Shown in pieces: positions 27,105 through 35,548 of a stretch of 64,000 bases of DNA. The stretch is taken from contig SIAN01000001.1 of assembly GCA_009691715.1 (NCBI GenBank), positions 1-64,000 on the forward strand. The letters are read 5' to 3'. Each line of letters starts with the position of its first letter. Positions within the stretch are counted from its first letter, which is position 1. Below the pieces are notes generated by a model. That model did no database searches and was not told the origin of the DNA. It saw only the letters and a program-made list of their open reading frames with translations. Position numbers and translations under genes: made by a program. This DNA comes from Planctomycetota bacterium. Lineage in GTDB: Bacteria; Planctomycetota; B15-G4; SIAN01.

Positions 27105-28409
27105 ATGAAGCGAGCGATCCAGGCCGGCCTCGGGCTCACGGTGGCGGCAGGTGCCTTCGGCAACTATGAGCTGCGTGCAGGCGACGTGCGCGCAGGCGAC
27201 GTGCGCGCAGGCGACGAAGGGGCGAAGCCGGCTCCTGCAGTGCCGTCGGCGACGGAGCCATCGGCCGCGGCGCGGGCGAGCGTCGAGCTCGCCATCTGCC
27301 TCGACACCTCGGGCAGCATGGACGGGCTGATCGACGCCGCCCGCCAGAAGATCTGGGCGATCGTCAACGAGCTCGCGCTGGCCGAGCCGACGCCGAAGCT
27401 GCGCGTCGCGCTGCTCACTTTCGGCAACGACGGCCATCCGGCCGAGCGCGGCTGGGTGAAGGTCGACGTGCCGTTCACCGAGGACCTGGACCTCGTGTCG
27501 CAGCAGCTCTTCGCTCTCACCACCAATGGCGGCACCGAGCTGGTCGCCCGGGTGCTGTCGACTGCGTCGCGCGAACTCGAATGGTCGGCGCGGCCGGGCG
27601 ACCTGAAACTGGTGGTTGTGGCCGGCAACGAGTCGGCCGAGCAGGACGCCGAAGTGCGGAACGTCGATGCCTGCCGCGTCCTGATCGAACGCGGGATCGT
27701 GGTGAACTCGATCTACTGCGGTAACCCGGCCGACGAGCTCGCGCCGGCCTGGCAGCAGGTGGCAAAGTTCGCCGACGGCCACTTCGCCTCGATCGACCAG
27801 CAGAACGGCACGATCGTGATCGAGACGCCGTTCGACGGCGAGCTCGCGGCGCTGTCGGTCGCGATGAACGCGACCTACCTGCCGATCGGTGCGGGCGGCG
27901 CAGCGGCGTGGGAGAACCAGCGTGCGCAGGATGCGAACGCCGAGAAGTTGAACGGGGCGACGGCGGCGGCACGCTGCGAGACGAAGGGTGGCAAGCTCTA
28001 CTCCTGCTCGTGGGACCTGGTGGAGCAGGTGAAGACCGGGGCGCTCAAGCTCGAGGACCTGAAGAAGGAGGATCTCCCCGAGAAGATGCGCGAGCTCACG
28101 CTCGAGGCCAAGCAGAAGTGCGTCGATGAGCAGTGGGCCAAGCGCCAGGAGCTACAGAAGAAAGTCGAAGTCGCCGGCGCGAAGCGAGCCGTCGTCATTG
28201 AAGAGGAATTGAAGAAGCGCGGCGTGACCGAGGGCGCGGCGTTCGATCAGGCGGTGCGCGCGGCGCTGCGCCGCCAGGCCGAGGCGAAGGGGTTCAAGTG
28301 GAAGCTGCCGGCGGCGGTGGCCGCGCCGGCCGAAGCGGAGCCACAGGAGAAGCCATCGGTGAATCCATCGGTGAAGCCATCGGTGAAGAAGGACATCCGC
28401 GACGCGTGA
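27105..28409 (+). CDS. Secreted vWA domain protein with a charged C-terminal tail
   Basis: A 434-residue protein. ATG 27105 follows AGGAGA. The N-terminus (AIQAGLGLTVAAGAFG) looks like a signal, followed by a three-copy LRAGD/VRAGD repeat. The vWA domain has CLDTSGSMDGL and NGGTEL, but the third MIDAS loop reads VVAGNESAEQD instead of the usual TDG. The tail is rich in Lys and Glu (KKVEVAGAKRAVVIEEELKK) and ends in a PSVNPSVKPSVKK repeat. The gene stop overlaps a GTG that could start the response-regulator gene, so the two are probably co-translated. Confidence 0.78.
   Translation: MKRAIQAGLGLTVAAGAFGNYELRAGDVRAGDVRAGDEGAKPAPAVPSATEPSAAARASVELAICLDTSGSMDGLIDAARQKIWAIVNELALAEPTPKLRVALLTFGNDGHPAERGWVKVDVPFTEDLDLVSQQLFALTTNGGTELVARVLSTASRELEWSARPGDLKLVVVAGNESAEQDAEVRNVDACRVLIERGIVVNSIYCGNPADELAPAWQQVAKFADGHFASIDQQNGTIVIETPFDGELAALSVAMNATYLPIGAGGAAAWENQRAQDANAEKLNGATAAARCETKGGKLYSCSWDLVEQVKTGALKLEDLKKEDLPEKMRELTLEAKQKCVDEQWAKRQELQKKVEVAGAKRAVVIEEELKKRGVTEGAAFDQAVRAALRRQAEAKGFKWKLPAAVAAPAEAEPQEKPSVNPSVKPSVKKDIRDA
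27171..27215 (+). repeat. In-frame 15-bp tandem repeat, 3 copies
   Basis: The unit gtgcgcgcaggcgac (first copy ctgcgtgcaggcgac) encodes VRAGD just after the signal sequence of the vWA protein. Copies 2 and 3 are identical. Confidence 0.9.
28353..28388 (+). repeat. In-frame 12-bp tandem repeat, 3 copies
   Basis: The unit ccatcggtgaag (first copy ends aat) encodes PSVK near the C-terminus of the vWA protein. Confidence 0.85.
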
Positions 28410-28429
28410 GTTCGACGACGAAGACGACG

Positions 28430-29143
28430 ATGACGAAGACGACAACAACGACCGTGCTGGTGGTCGAGGATGACCGCGCGATCCGGCGCGGCTTGGTCGA
28501 CGCCTTGAAGTTCGGCGGTCACGCCGTGCACGAGGCGGAGGAGGGCCGTGGCGGATTGCAGATGGCGCTGTCGTTGCCGGTCGATCTGCTGTTGCTCGAT
28601 GTGGTGTTGCCCGGACTCGATGGTTTCGGCGTGCTCGCGGCGCTGCGGCAGGCGAAGTCGACGCTGCCGGTGATCCTGGTCACGGCGCGCGGAGCCGAAA
28701 GTGACCGTGTTCGCGGACTTCAGGACGGCGCCGACGACTACGTGGTGAAGCCCTTCTCCGCGCGCGAACTGCTGGCGCGCGTCGACGCCGTGCTGCGGCG
28801 CAGTGCGAGCCGGACCGCACCGGCGCTGGAGCTCACGCTGCCAGGCGGGCGGATCGACTTCGCGCGCGCCGAAGTGAAGCTCGCCGATGGGACGGTGCGC
28901 CAACTGTCGGAGAAGGAGCAGGCGCTGCTGCGTTATCTGGCCGCGGCGCGCGACCACGTCGTGACGCGCGACGAATTGCTCGAACGCGTCTGGGGTCTCG
29001 ATCCGCGCGGACTGCACACGCGCACCATCGACATGCACATGGCGCGGCTGCGCGAAAAACTCGAAGGCTGCGGCAGCGAGGTCGTCGTGACCGTGCGCGG
29101 GCGCGGCTACATGCTTTCGCCCGATTGCAAGGTCGCGGACTGA
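28430..29143 (+). CDS. OmpR/PhoB-family response regulator
   Basis: A 237-residue two-domain regulator. The receiver has the acidic pair VVEDD, phospho-acceptor Asp57 in LLLLDVVLPG, and the conserved Lys in YVVKPFSAREL. The C-terminal winged helix reads LSEKEQALLRYLAAARDHVVTRDELLERVWG and ends RGRGYML. It precedes its histidine kinase by 7 bases. A GTG at 28406 that overlaps the stop of the preceding vWA gene (GTGA) is an alternative start adding eight residues. The region of the start is a run of Thr/Lys codons. Confidence 0.92.
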   Translation: MTKTTTTTVLVVEDDRAIRRGLVDALKFGGHAVHEAEEGRGGLQMALSLPVDLLLLDVVLPGLDGFGVLAALRQAKSTLPVILVTARGAESDRVRGLQDGADDYVVKPFSARELLARVDAVLRRSASRTAPALELTLPGGRIDFARAEVKLADGTVRQLSEKEQALLRYLAAARDHVVTRDELLERVWGLDPRGLHTRTIDMHMARLREKLEGCGSEVVVTVRGRGYMLSPDCKVAD

Positions 29144-29150
29144 GCCGGCG

Positions 29151-30953
29151 ATGAAGGTGCGACGGATTCCTCGTTGGCGGCTCATCTACGCGGCCTGCGC
29201 AGGCGCCGTGCTAACAGCCCTGCTGGTCGCGACGCAGGTGGCGCTGACGCTCGAACGCGATCACCGACTCTCTCAAGAGGAGTCGCGCCAGCGCGAGCGG
29301 CACGACGATCGCCAGCGCGCCGCCCTCTGGCGGATCGACTCGCGCATGCTGCCGCTGCTGGCGCGCGAGGGTGCCCGGCCCTATTTCGAGTACCTCGCCT
29401 ACTATCCGCAGGAGTGCGGCTACACGCGCTACCTCGCACCGATCGGCAAAGGCGACGTGATGGTGCCGTCGCCGCTGCTGCTGAACGTGACGCCGCCGAT
29501 CAAGCTGCACTTCCAAGTCGATGTCGCAGGGAAGTTCAGCTCGCCGCAAGCGCCCGGGGGCAATCAGCGTGACCTCGCCGAGGCGAGCGGTGTGCCGCTC
29601 GGTGCCGTCCAGTTCGACGCGGGCGAGGGCATCACTCGGCTTGCGCGCGTGCAGGAGCTGGTTCCGGTGGCGCTGGTGCTCGATTCGGCCCGCCGGATCG
29701 AGGCGTGCGAGATGGCGCCGACTTCGCAGACGGGCGAGTGGAGCACACGTCGCGGCCAGGTGCAGGACGCCAAGGTCGCCGCGAAGAACGACGCCAACCT
29801 CGCCAATCGCGCTGCCGATCCGCTGGCGCCAGCGCCCGACGTCGATGTCGGCACCTTCGTTCCGCTCTGGCTCGGCGATCCGCACGAGCTCTTCTTCGTC
29901 CGGCGGGTGAGAGTCGGAGACGCGCAACTCCTGCAGGGGATCTGGTGCGACTGGAGTGTGCTGCGTTCGACGCTGCTCGGCGCCATCGCCGATCTGGTGC
30001 CGAACGCCACCCTCGAGCCGCAGCCCGCCGCGATCGAGCGGCTCGATGGGGTCGAGCCTGTCGAGATGGAACTGACGACGCTGCCGGCGCGTCTGGTCGT
30101 GCCGCCGACTCCGGATGCCCCTACCGGGGCGCCCCTCGTCGCTACTGGAATCGGCTGGTCCGCCACGCGCACTGCGCTCACCGTGGCTTGGCTTCTGGTT
30201 GGCGCCGCGGTCATCGGTGGCTACTTCCTGGTCGGTTCGAGCGTCGCGCTCGGCGAACGGCGCAGTCGGTTCGCGGCCGCCGTGACCCACGAGCTGCGCA
30301 CGCCGCTCACCACCTTCCGGATGTACTCGGAGATGCTGGCCGACGGCATGGTTGCGGATCCAGCGGTGCGACAGAGCTACCTCGAAACGCTGAAGGAGCA
30401 GTCGGGCCGGCTCGCGCTGCTGGTCGAGAACGTGCTCGCCTACGCGCGCGTCGAAGATGGGCGCTTCGTTGCGCGCCGCGTGCCGATCACGGTCGGCGAA
30501 ATCGTCGCGCGCCAGCAGCCCCTTTTCGAGCGGCGCGCGGTCGACGCCGGATTCGTGCTGAGGATCGAACTCGCGGCGGATCTGGCGGCGCGGCGCATCA
30601 CGACCGATCGCGACGTCGTCGGGCAAATCCTGTTCAACCTGATCGACAACGCGTGCAAGTATGCGGTCGGGACGACGCCAGCAGCGATCGAGCTCACGAT
30701 CACCGCGTCGCCCGGTTGGCTCGCGCTTGCGGTGCGCGACCACGGTCCCGGAATCGAGCCGACGCAGGCGCGCGCGATCTTCGAGCCGTTCGAGCGCGGT
30801 GCCAAGAACGGCGACGCGCGGCCAGGCGTCGGGCTCGGCCTGGCCCTTTCGCGCGGGCTCGCCCGCGACCTCGACGGCGAGCTGGTCCTCGCGCCGCCGG
30901 CCGATGGCGGCCGCGGTGCCTGCCTCGTCCTGCGCCTCCCGATTGACTCGTAG
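29151..30953 (+). CDS. Membrane sensor histidine kinase
   Basis: A 600-residue kinase. A first membrane segment lies at about 11-33 and a second at about 341-362 (ALTVAWLLVGAAVIGGYFLVG). Between them is a sensor domain of roughly 300 residues with no match I recognise. The phospho-acceptor is His380 in AAVTHELRTPL. The ATPase domain shows N (LFNLIDNACKY), G1 (DHGPGIEP) and G2 (GVGLGLALSRG) boxes. There is no clear HAMP domain. It pairs with the OmpR-type regulator upstream. Its position after four vWA genes suggests it may watch the cell envelope. Confidence 0.92.
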   Translation: MKVRRIPRWRLIYAACAGAVLTALLVATQVALTLERDHRLSQEESRQRERHDDRQRAALWRIDSRMLPLLAREGARPYFEYLAYYPQECGYTRYLAPIGKGDVMVPSPLLLNVTPPIKLHFQVDVAGKFSSPQAPGGNQRDLAEASGVPLGAVQFDAGEGITRLARVQELVPVALVLDSARRIEACEMAPTSQTGEWSTRRGQVQDAKVAAKNDANLANRAADPLAPAPDVDVGTFVPLWLGDPHELFFVRRVRVGDAQLLQGIWCDWSVLRSTLLGAIADLVPNATLEPQPAAIERLDGVEPVEMELTTLPARLVVPPTPDAPTGAPLVATGIGWSATRTALTVAWLLVGAAVIGGYFLVGSSVALGERRSRFAAAVTHELRTPLTTFRMYSEMLADGMVADPAVRQSYLETLKEQSGRLALLVENVLAYARVEDGRFVARRVPITVGEIVARQQPLFERRAVDAGFVLRIELAADLAARRITTDRDVVGQILFNLIDNACKYAVGTTPAAIELTITASPGWLALAVRDHGPGIEPTQARAIFEPFERGAKNGDARPGVGLGLALSRGLARDLDGELVLAPPADGGRGACLVLRLPIDS

Positions 30954-30992
30954 TCGCGCTTTTTCCACGCGCGGCTCCTACGATCGCCGGCC

Positions 30993-32144
30993 GTGACGCG
31001 CCAAGCGACGATTCCGATCGGTGTCTGGTTGCCGGCGACGGTCGCGGCGGTGGTCTGGTTGCTGCTGCTCGGCGAGTGGGGGAGACCGACTGCGATCGAG
31101 CCGATGCCCAGGCGTTTGGCTTCCGCCGACCCGCTTCCCGCTGCCAATGCCGCGAATAGCGCGAACGCCGCCACCGCGCTCGCGGACCCGCCCACGATTG
31201 AGACACCGAGCGCGACTCCACCTGAAGTGCCGGCCGAGGCTCCGATCGAATCGCCAGTCGGGCCGCCCGTTGGGTCGCCGCAGGTTCCGCTGCCAGAGCC
31301 GGTAGCGAAGGCTGTGGCAGACGAAGCGCGTGAAGCGCCTGAGACCATCGCGAGGGACGCGTCCGGCGTGGCGGGCGAGGTGGACTCGATCGCAGCGTTG
31401 CCACCCGGCTGGGTGCGGCTCACCGATCCCGCGCCCGCGACGGTGCGCAGCGATGGCTCGACGCTCGCGAGTGTGCGCGAGCAGTGGGCTGCCGTGCTCG
31501 ATCGCGATGTCGCGCTCTATGGCTTCAGTGGCGCCGCGCTGGCGCCCTGGGTTGTCGTCGCACCGCTCGCGCAGTTACCGAGTGCCGAAGCGTTGGCAGC
31601 GGCGCGGCGGCGTTGCGAGATTTCGCTGCTGGTCCCGTTGCGCGAGTCGATCGACCGGGTCGCCTGGCAGGTCGCCGTGCAGGCGGACGGCGATCCGAGC
31701 GTGCTGCGACGCCGCGCGCCCGCCGGCGCGACGATCGTCGCCAGCGAAGAGCCGCTCGCGAGTCTGGTCGCAGCGCTGACGGTTGCGTCGCTGGCGCCGG
31801 ACGATGCCCATGCCCCCGAGTGGTGGCGCGCGGGCGTGGCCGCGTGGATCGCGGCAGCGGATGACGCGACCGCGCTCGCGGCCGGGCGAGCGGACGCGTC
31901 GCTCGCGCCGCTGTTCGCGCCGCCTCCCGCGCCGGCAAGCCAGGAGCGAGCCGCCTTCGACGCGCTCGCCGGCTCGTTCGCGGCGTGGTGCCTCACTGCG
32001 GCAGATGCTCATGTTCGCGCGAGCTTTCTCGAGACGGCGCGCCTGCGCGGCGGCGCGGAGCCGCCGGAAGAACTCGCGGCGCGCTTCGGCTGCACTCAGT
32101 GGAACGAGCTCGAAACGCGATGGCGATCGGCGCGTCGGCGCTGA
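30993..32144 (+). CDS. Membrane-anchored protein of unknown function
   Basis: A 383-residue protein starting at GTG 30993. A single membrane segment (VWLPATVAAVVWLLLLGEW) is followed by about 90 residues rich in Pro, Ala and Glu. A globular part begins near residue 135 (LPPGWVRLTDPAPATVRSDG). The C-terminal half resembles the overall layout of peptidase-MA-like proteins (EWWRAGVAAWIAAADDATALAAGR), but no HExxH is present. The function is not recognised. Confidence 0.6.
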   Translation: MTRQATIPIGVWLPATVAAVVWLLLLGEWGRPTAIEPMPRRLASADPLPAANAANSANAATALADPPTIETPSATPPEVPAEAPIESPVGPPVGSPQVPLPEPVAKAVADEAREAPETIARDASGVAGEVDSIAALPPGWVRLTDPAPATVRSDGSTLASVREQWAAVLDRDVALYGFSGAALAPWVVVAPLAQLPSAEALAAARRRCEISLLVPLRESIDRVAWQVAVQADGDPSVLRRRAPAGATIVASEEPLASLVAALTVASLAPDDAHAPEWWRAGVAAWIAAADDATALAAGRADASLAPLFAPPPAPASQERAAFDALAGSFAAWCLTAADAHVRASFLETARLRGGAEPPEELAARFGCTQWNELETRWRSARRR

Positions 32145-32241
32145 GAGCGACGCTCCCTGGGGACCGTCCGGCGGCCGCTGTTTTCACGCGCCGCCCGGGA
32201 GCGCCTCTTCTGCCACGAATGACTCTCTCACGGAGCTGGCG

Positions 32242-34188
32242 ATGATCCTGGGAACTCGTGCGCGATCGATCGTGGTGCGACTTGCCGGAGCGGCGGCAGT
32301 CGCCGGCGCGCTCTCCTTCTTTCCATGGACCGCCGCAGGCAGAGCGGCTGGGCCGACCGCTTCTCCGCGCGCTGCGTTCACCGAGTTGCAGGACCTCGGC
32401 GTGCTGCTGCCGGCGGACGCGCTGCTGATCGCCGAGGCGCGCGGGCTCGGTCCCGCGGCGCGCGAACTGGTCACCGGCGCGATGAAGCGCCGGATGATCG
32501 CGCTGCCGGCCTGGAAGCAGTTCAAGAAGTCGCCGCCCTATGCGCAGCTCTTGGCCGGAATGACCTTCGTCGAACTGACTGCCGGCATGCCGGTCGGCGA
32601 TCTGCTGGCGACGCTACTGGGCGAGCAGCTCGTCGTGGCGGTTCTGCCAGCCGCAGAAGGAGCCGCAGAGCCCGGCCTCGTTGCAGCGGCCCGTGCGGCG
32701 GACGCCGACCACGCTGAGCAGTTGATTCGCGCGGCGCGTGCGCTGATCGCGATGTCGAAGGAGGAGCCGAAGCCCGGCCGCGCCGACACGGTCGACGGGA
32801 TCGATGTCGTCGTTCTCCGTGACCGACTCTGGATCGGTGCTGTGGGCCGCGACCTGATCGCGGCGAGCAGCGCGGCGCGTTTCCGCGACCTCGCGCGCCA
32901 GGCGCAGGGCGGTGGCGCGGATCGAGGCGGTGCGGATCGAGACGGTGCGGATCGAGACGGTGCGGATCATGGAACAGCGGCGCCGGCGGCCCTTTCGCCC
33001 CTGCTCGCCTCGACGCGGGCGCGCTCGCCTCAGGACGCGTTGCTCACCGCCGCGCTCGACGTGAAGCGACTGGCGGCGACGCTGCCCAGCGGGCTCGCGA
33101 TCCCGGACTTGCAGGACAATGCAGGCGGAGCGCTGCTGACTGGCGATCTGATCCGCCTGGCCAAGAACGCCGACGTGCTGCGCGCCTCGTTGCGCAGCGA
33201 GGGCGACGGCCTCGTGCTTGATCTCGCGGTGCCGCGCGATCCGGCGGCGCCGCTGCCGGCGGCGTTCCGATGCTTCGCCCACGCCGAGGCGATGGATCCG
33301 CTGCCGTTGCTACGGCCGCCGGAGACGCTGCTCACCAGCGTGATGCGACGCGATTGGGCCGCCTTCTGGTCGGACCACGGCGAGCTCTGCAGCGCGGCGG
33401 CAGAAGCCGGCTTCGTCGAAGCGAAGACCGGTTTCGGCGTGCTCTTCGGCGGCAAGAGCCTTCCCGACGATCTGCTGCCGGCGCTCGACCAGCCGTTCTT
33501 GTTCGTGCTGGCGCGACAGTCGTTCGCCGGCATCGCGCCGCCTCCGGAAGTCCGCTATCCGGCCGGGGCGCTGGTCTGGCGCACGAAGCCCGGTCAGGCC
33601 GGGATCGGCGCCGCGTTCGAGAGCGCCGTGCTCGGCGGGATCGCGCTGGCCAACTTCGACGCCGCCGAGAAGCAGAAGACGAAGACGCCCTACCAGCTCT
33701 TCATCGAAGACCACCGCGGCGTTCGCGTGCTGGGCGGACGCGTCGCGCCCGAGGCGGTCGCCGTCGCCGATCGCGGCGCGCTGAACGTCGCGCCCTGCTT
33801 CGCCCAGGTCGACGACTGGCTGATCGCGGCTTCGAGTCGAGAGCTGTTGACTCAGTTGATCGACGAACTGCTCGAGCGGCGCCGCGATCCGGCGCACGGC
33901 GAGTTCGCCCCCGCGGGTGCACTCACGTTCATCGAGGTCGCTGGCGCCGCCGGCGCGCGGTTGGTCGCGGAGGATCGTGCCGCGTTCATCAGCAACGGCG
34001 TGCTGAACGAAGGCAAGACGCAGGAAGCGGCGGAGTTCGAGACCGGCGCTCTGCTCGACCTGCTGGGACAGCTCGATCGCGCTCGGCTCATGACGCGCCT
34101 CGAACGAGACGCACTCCACGTCGAGCTTTCGCTCTGCCTGATCGAGCAGCCGAAGCCCGCCGCGACGCCGCGCGAGGGCGGTCCGTGA
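32242..34188 (+). CDS. Secreted protein of unknown function
   Basis: A 648-residue protein. ATG 32242 follows GGAG at 7 bases and gives a signal peptide (IVVRLAGAAAVAGALSFFPW). The body is alpha/beta and soluble in appearance, with no recognised catalytic motif. It contains a GADRD repeat near residue 230 from a 15-bp DNA repeat. Its stop overlaps the GTG of the DUF1800 gene, so it is likely co-expressed with the DUF1800/DUF1501 pair. Confidence 0.65.
   Translation: MILGTRARSIVVRLAGAAAVAGALSFFPWTAAGRAAGPTASPRAAFTELQDLGVLLPADALLIAEARGLGPAARELVTGAMKRRMIALPAWKQFKKSPPYAQLLAGMTFVELTAGMPVGDLLATLLGEQLVVAVLPAAEGAAEPGLVAAARAADADHAEQLIRAARALIAMSKEEPKPGRADTVDGIDVVVLRDRLWIGAVGRDLIAASSAARFRDLARQAQGGGADRGGADRDGADRDGADHGTAAPAALSPLLASTRARSPQDALLTAALDVKRLAATLPSGLAIPDLQDNAGGALLTGDLIRLAKNADVLRASLRSEGDGLVLDLAVPRDPAAPLPAAFRCFAHAEAMDPLPLLRPPETLLTSVMRRDWAAFWSDHGELCSAAAEAGFVEAKTGFGVLFGGKSLPDDLLPALDQPFLFVLARQSFAGIAPPPEVRYPAGALVWRTKPGQAGIGAAFESAVLGGIALANFDAAEKQKTKTPYQLFIEDHRGVRVLGGRVAPEAVAVADRGALNVAPCFAQVDDWLIAASSRELLTQLIDELLERRRDPAHGEFAPAGALTFIEVAGAAGARLVAEDRAAFISNGVLNEGKTQEAAEFETGALLDLLGQLDRARLMTRLERDALHVELSLCLIEQPKPAATPREGGP
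32914..32972 (+). repeat. In-frame 15-bp tandem repeat, about 4 copies
   Basis: Units of ggtgcggatcgagac, with slightly varied first and last copies, encode GADRD/GADRG in the secreted protein. Confidence 0.88.
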
Positions 34189-35534
34189 ACCTGGCGCCGT
34201 ATGTCGTCGGCCGAGACGGGGCGTTCGGGCCGGCGCAGGCCGCGTATCTGTTGCGGCGTGCAGGATTTGGCGCGACGCCCGCGGAGCGCGAGCAGGCGGT
34301 TCGCGGCGGGCTCGAGGCGACGGTTGCGGCGCAGTTCACGTTGGACGAGGGGCGTTTAGCGACGCAATTCGCAGCGAGTGGCGTGCAGGTAGCGGAACAG
34401 TGCTCCGGTGCCGAGAAACTTGGGGAAGAGCTCCCCCCGCTGCAGGGCGCGTGGCTTGGGCGCATGGTGGCGACGCGCGCGCCGCTGGCCGAAAAGCTCG
34501 CGCTCTTCTGGCATGGCCATTTTGCGACCAGCATCGACAAGGTGCAGCTCGGCGTCGCCATGTGGCAGCAGTACGAGCTCCTGCGCGCGCAGGGTGGCGG
34601 CCGCTTCGCAACACTGGTCGATGCCGTCGCTCGCGATCCGGCGATGCTCCACTGGCTGGACGGCAACAGCAACGAGAAGACCGCTCCCAACGAAAACTTC
34701 GCGCGCGAGCTGTTCGAGCTGTTCACGCTCGGCATCGGTCATTACAGCGAGCACGACATCCGCGAGGCGGCGCGCTGTTTCACTGGCTGGCACTTGAAGG
34801 CCGGCCGCTACTGGCGCAATGAACGCGCGCACGATCCAGGTCGCAAGCGCGTGCTCGGGCGCGACGGGCTCGAGGATGGCACGGAAGTGGTCGCGGTCGC
34901 CGTCGAGCAACCGGCATGCGCGAGTTTCGTCGCCGGCAAGCTGTTGCGCGCGTTCGTGACCGATTCGCCCGACGCCGCCGCCATCGAGGAAGTCGCCGGC
35001 GCGCTGCGCGAAGAGCAACTCGACATCGGCGCCACGCTGCGCCGCCTTTTCGCGTCGCGCCTCTTCTTCGCGCCGCCGCATCGCCGCGCCCGCATCGGCG
35101 GCCCGGTCGAATGGGCGGTCGGCCTGCTGCGTCGCGTCGGCGGTCGCGCCAAGTGGTCCGCGCTCGGTGGGGCGCTCGCGGAGATGGGGCAGAGCCTGTT
35201 CCAGCCGCCGAACGTGAAAGGGTGGGATGGAGGGCGCGCCTGGATCTCGTCGCGCACCCTGCTTGCGCGCGGCCGTTTCGCCGCGGAGTTCGCGTACGGC
35301 GGCGGATTCGTGGTCGCGGTCGATTGGGAGCGGATCGCGGGCGACGCGATCGCAGGCGACGGCGGCGCACTGGTGGCGACGCTCGCCGACGTGCTGCTCG
35401 ATGGGCAGATCGAGGCGTCGACGCGGGCGCGGCTGGTGGCGTTCGCCGACTCGGCCGACGGCGGCAGCGGGGCGGAGCGAGCGATGCGGGTGGCGCAGTT
35501 GCTGGTGTCGGCTCCCGAAGCGCTGTTGCAATGA
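34185..35534 (+). CDS. DUF1800 family protein
   Basis: A 449-residue protein of the DUF1800 family, common in planctomycetes and other environmental bacteria. Family motifs are AAYLLRRAGFGATPAE, LFWHGHFATS, NENFARELFELFTLGIGHYSE and LFQPPNVKGWDGG. The biochemical role is unknown. It starts at GTG 34185 inside the previous stop (GTGA), with GAGGG upstream. It is followed by a DUF1501 gene, its usual partner. Confidence 0.9.
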   Translation: MNLAPYVVGRDGAFGPAQAAYLLRRAGFGATPAEREQAVRGGLEATVAAQFTLDEGRLATQFAASGVQVAEQCSGAEKLGEELPPLQGAWLGRMVATRAPLAEKLALFWHGHFATSIDKVQLGVAMWQQYELLRAQGGGRFATLVDAVARDPAMLHWLDGNSNEKTAPNENFARELFELFTLGIGHYSEHDIREAARCFTGWHLKAGRYWRNERAHDPGRKRVLGRDGLEDGTEVVAVAVEQPACASFVAGKLLRAFVTDSPDAAAIEEVAGALREEQLDIGATLRRLFASRLFFAPPHRRARIGGPVEWAVGLLRRVGGRAKWSALGGALAEMGQSLFQPPNVKGWDGGRAWISSRTLLARGRFAAEFAYGGGFVVAVDWERIAGDAIAGDGGALVATLADVLLDGQIEASTRARLVAFADSADGGSGAERAMRVAQLLVSAPEALLQ

Positions 35535-35548
35535 GCGGAGGGTTCTCG

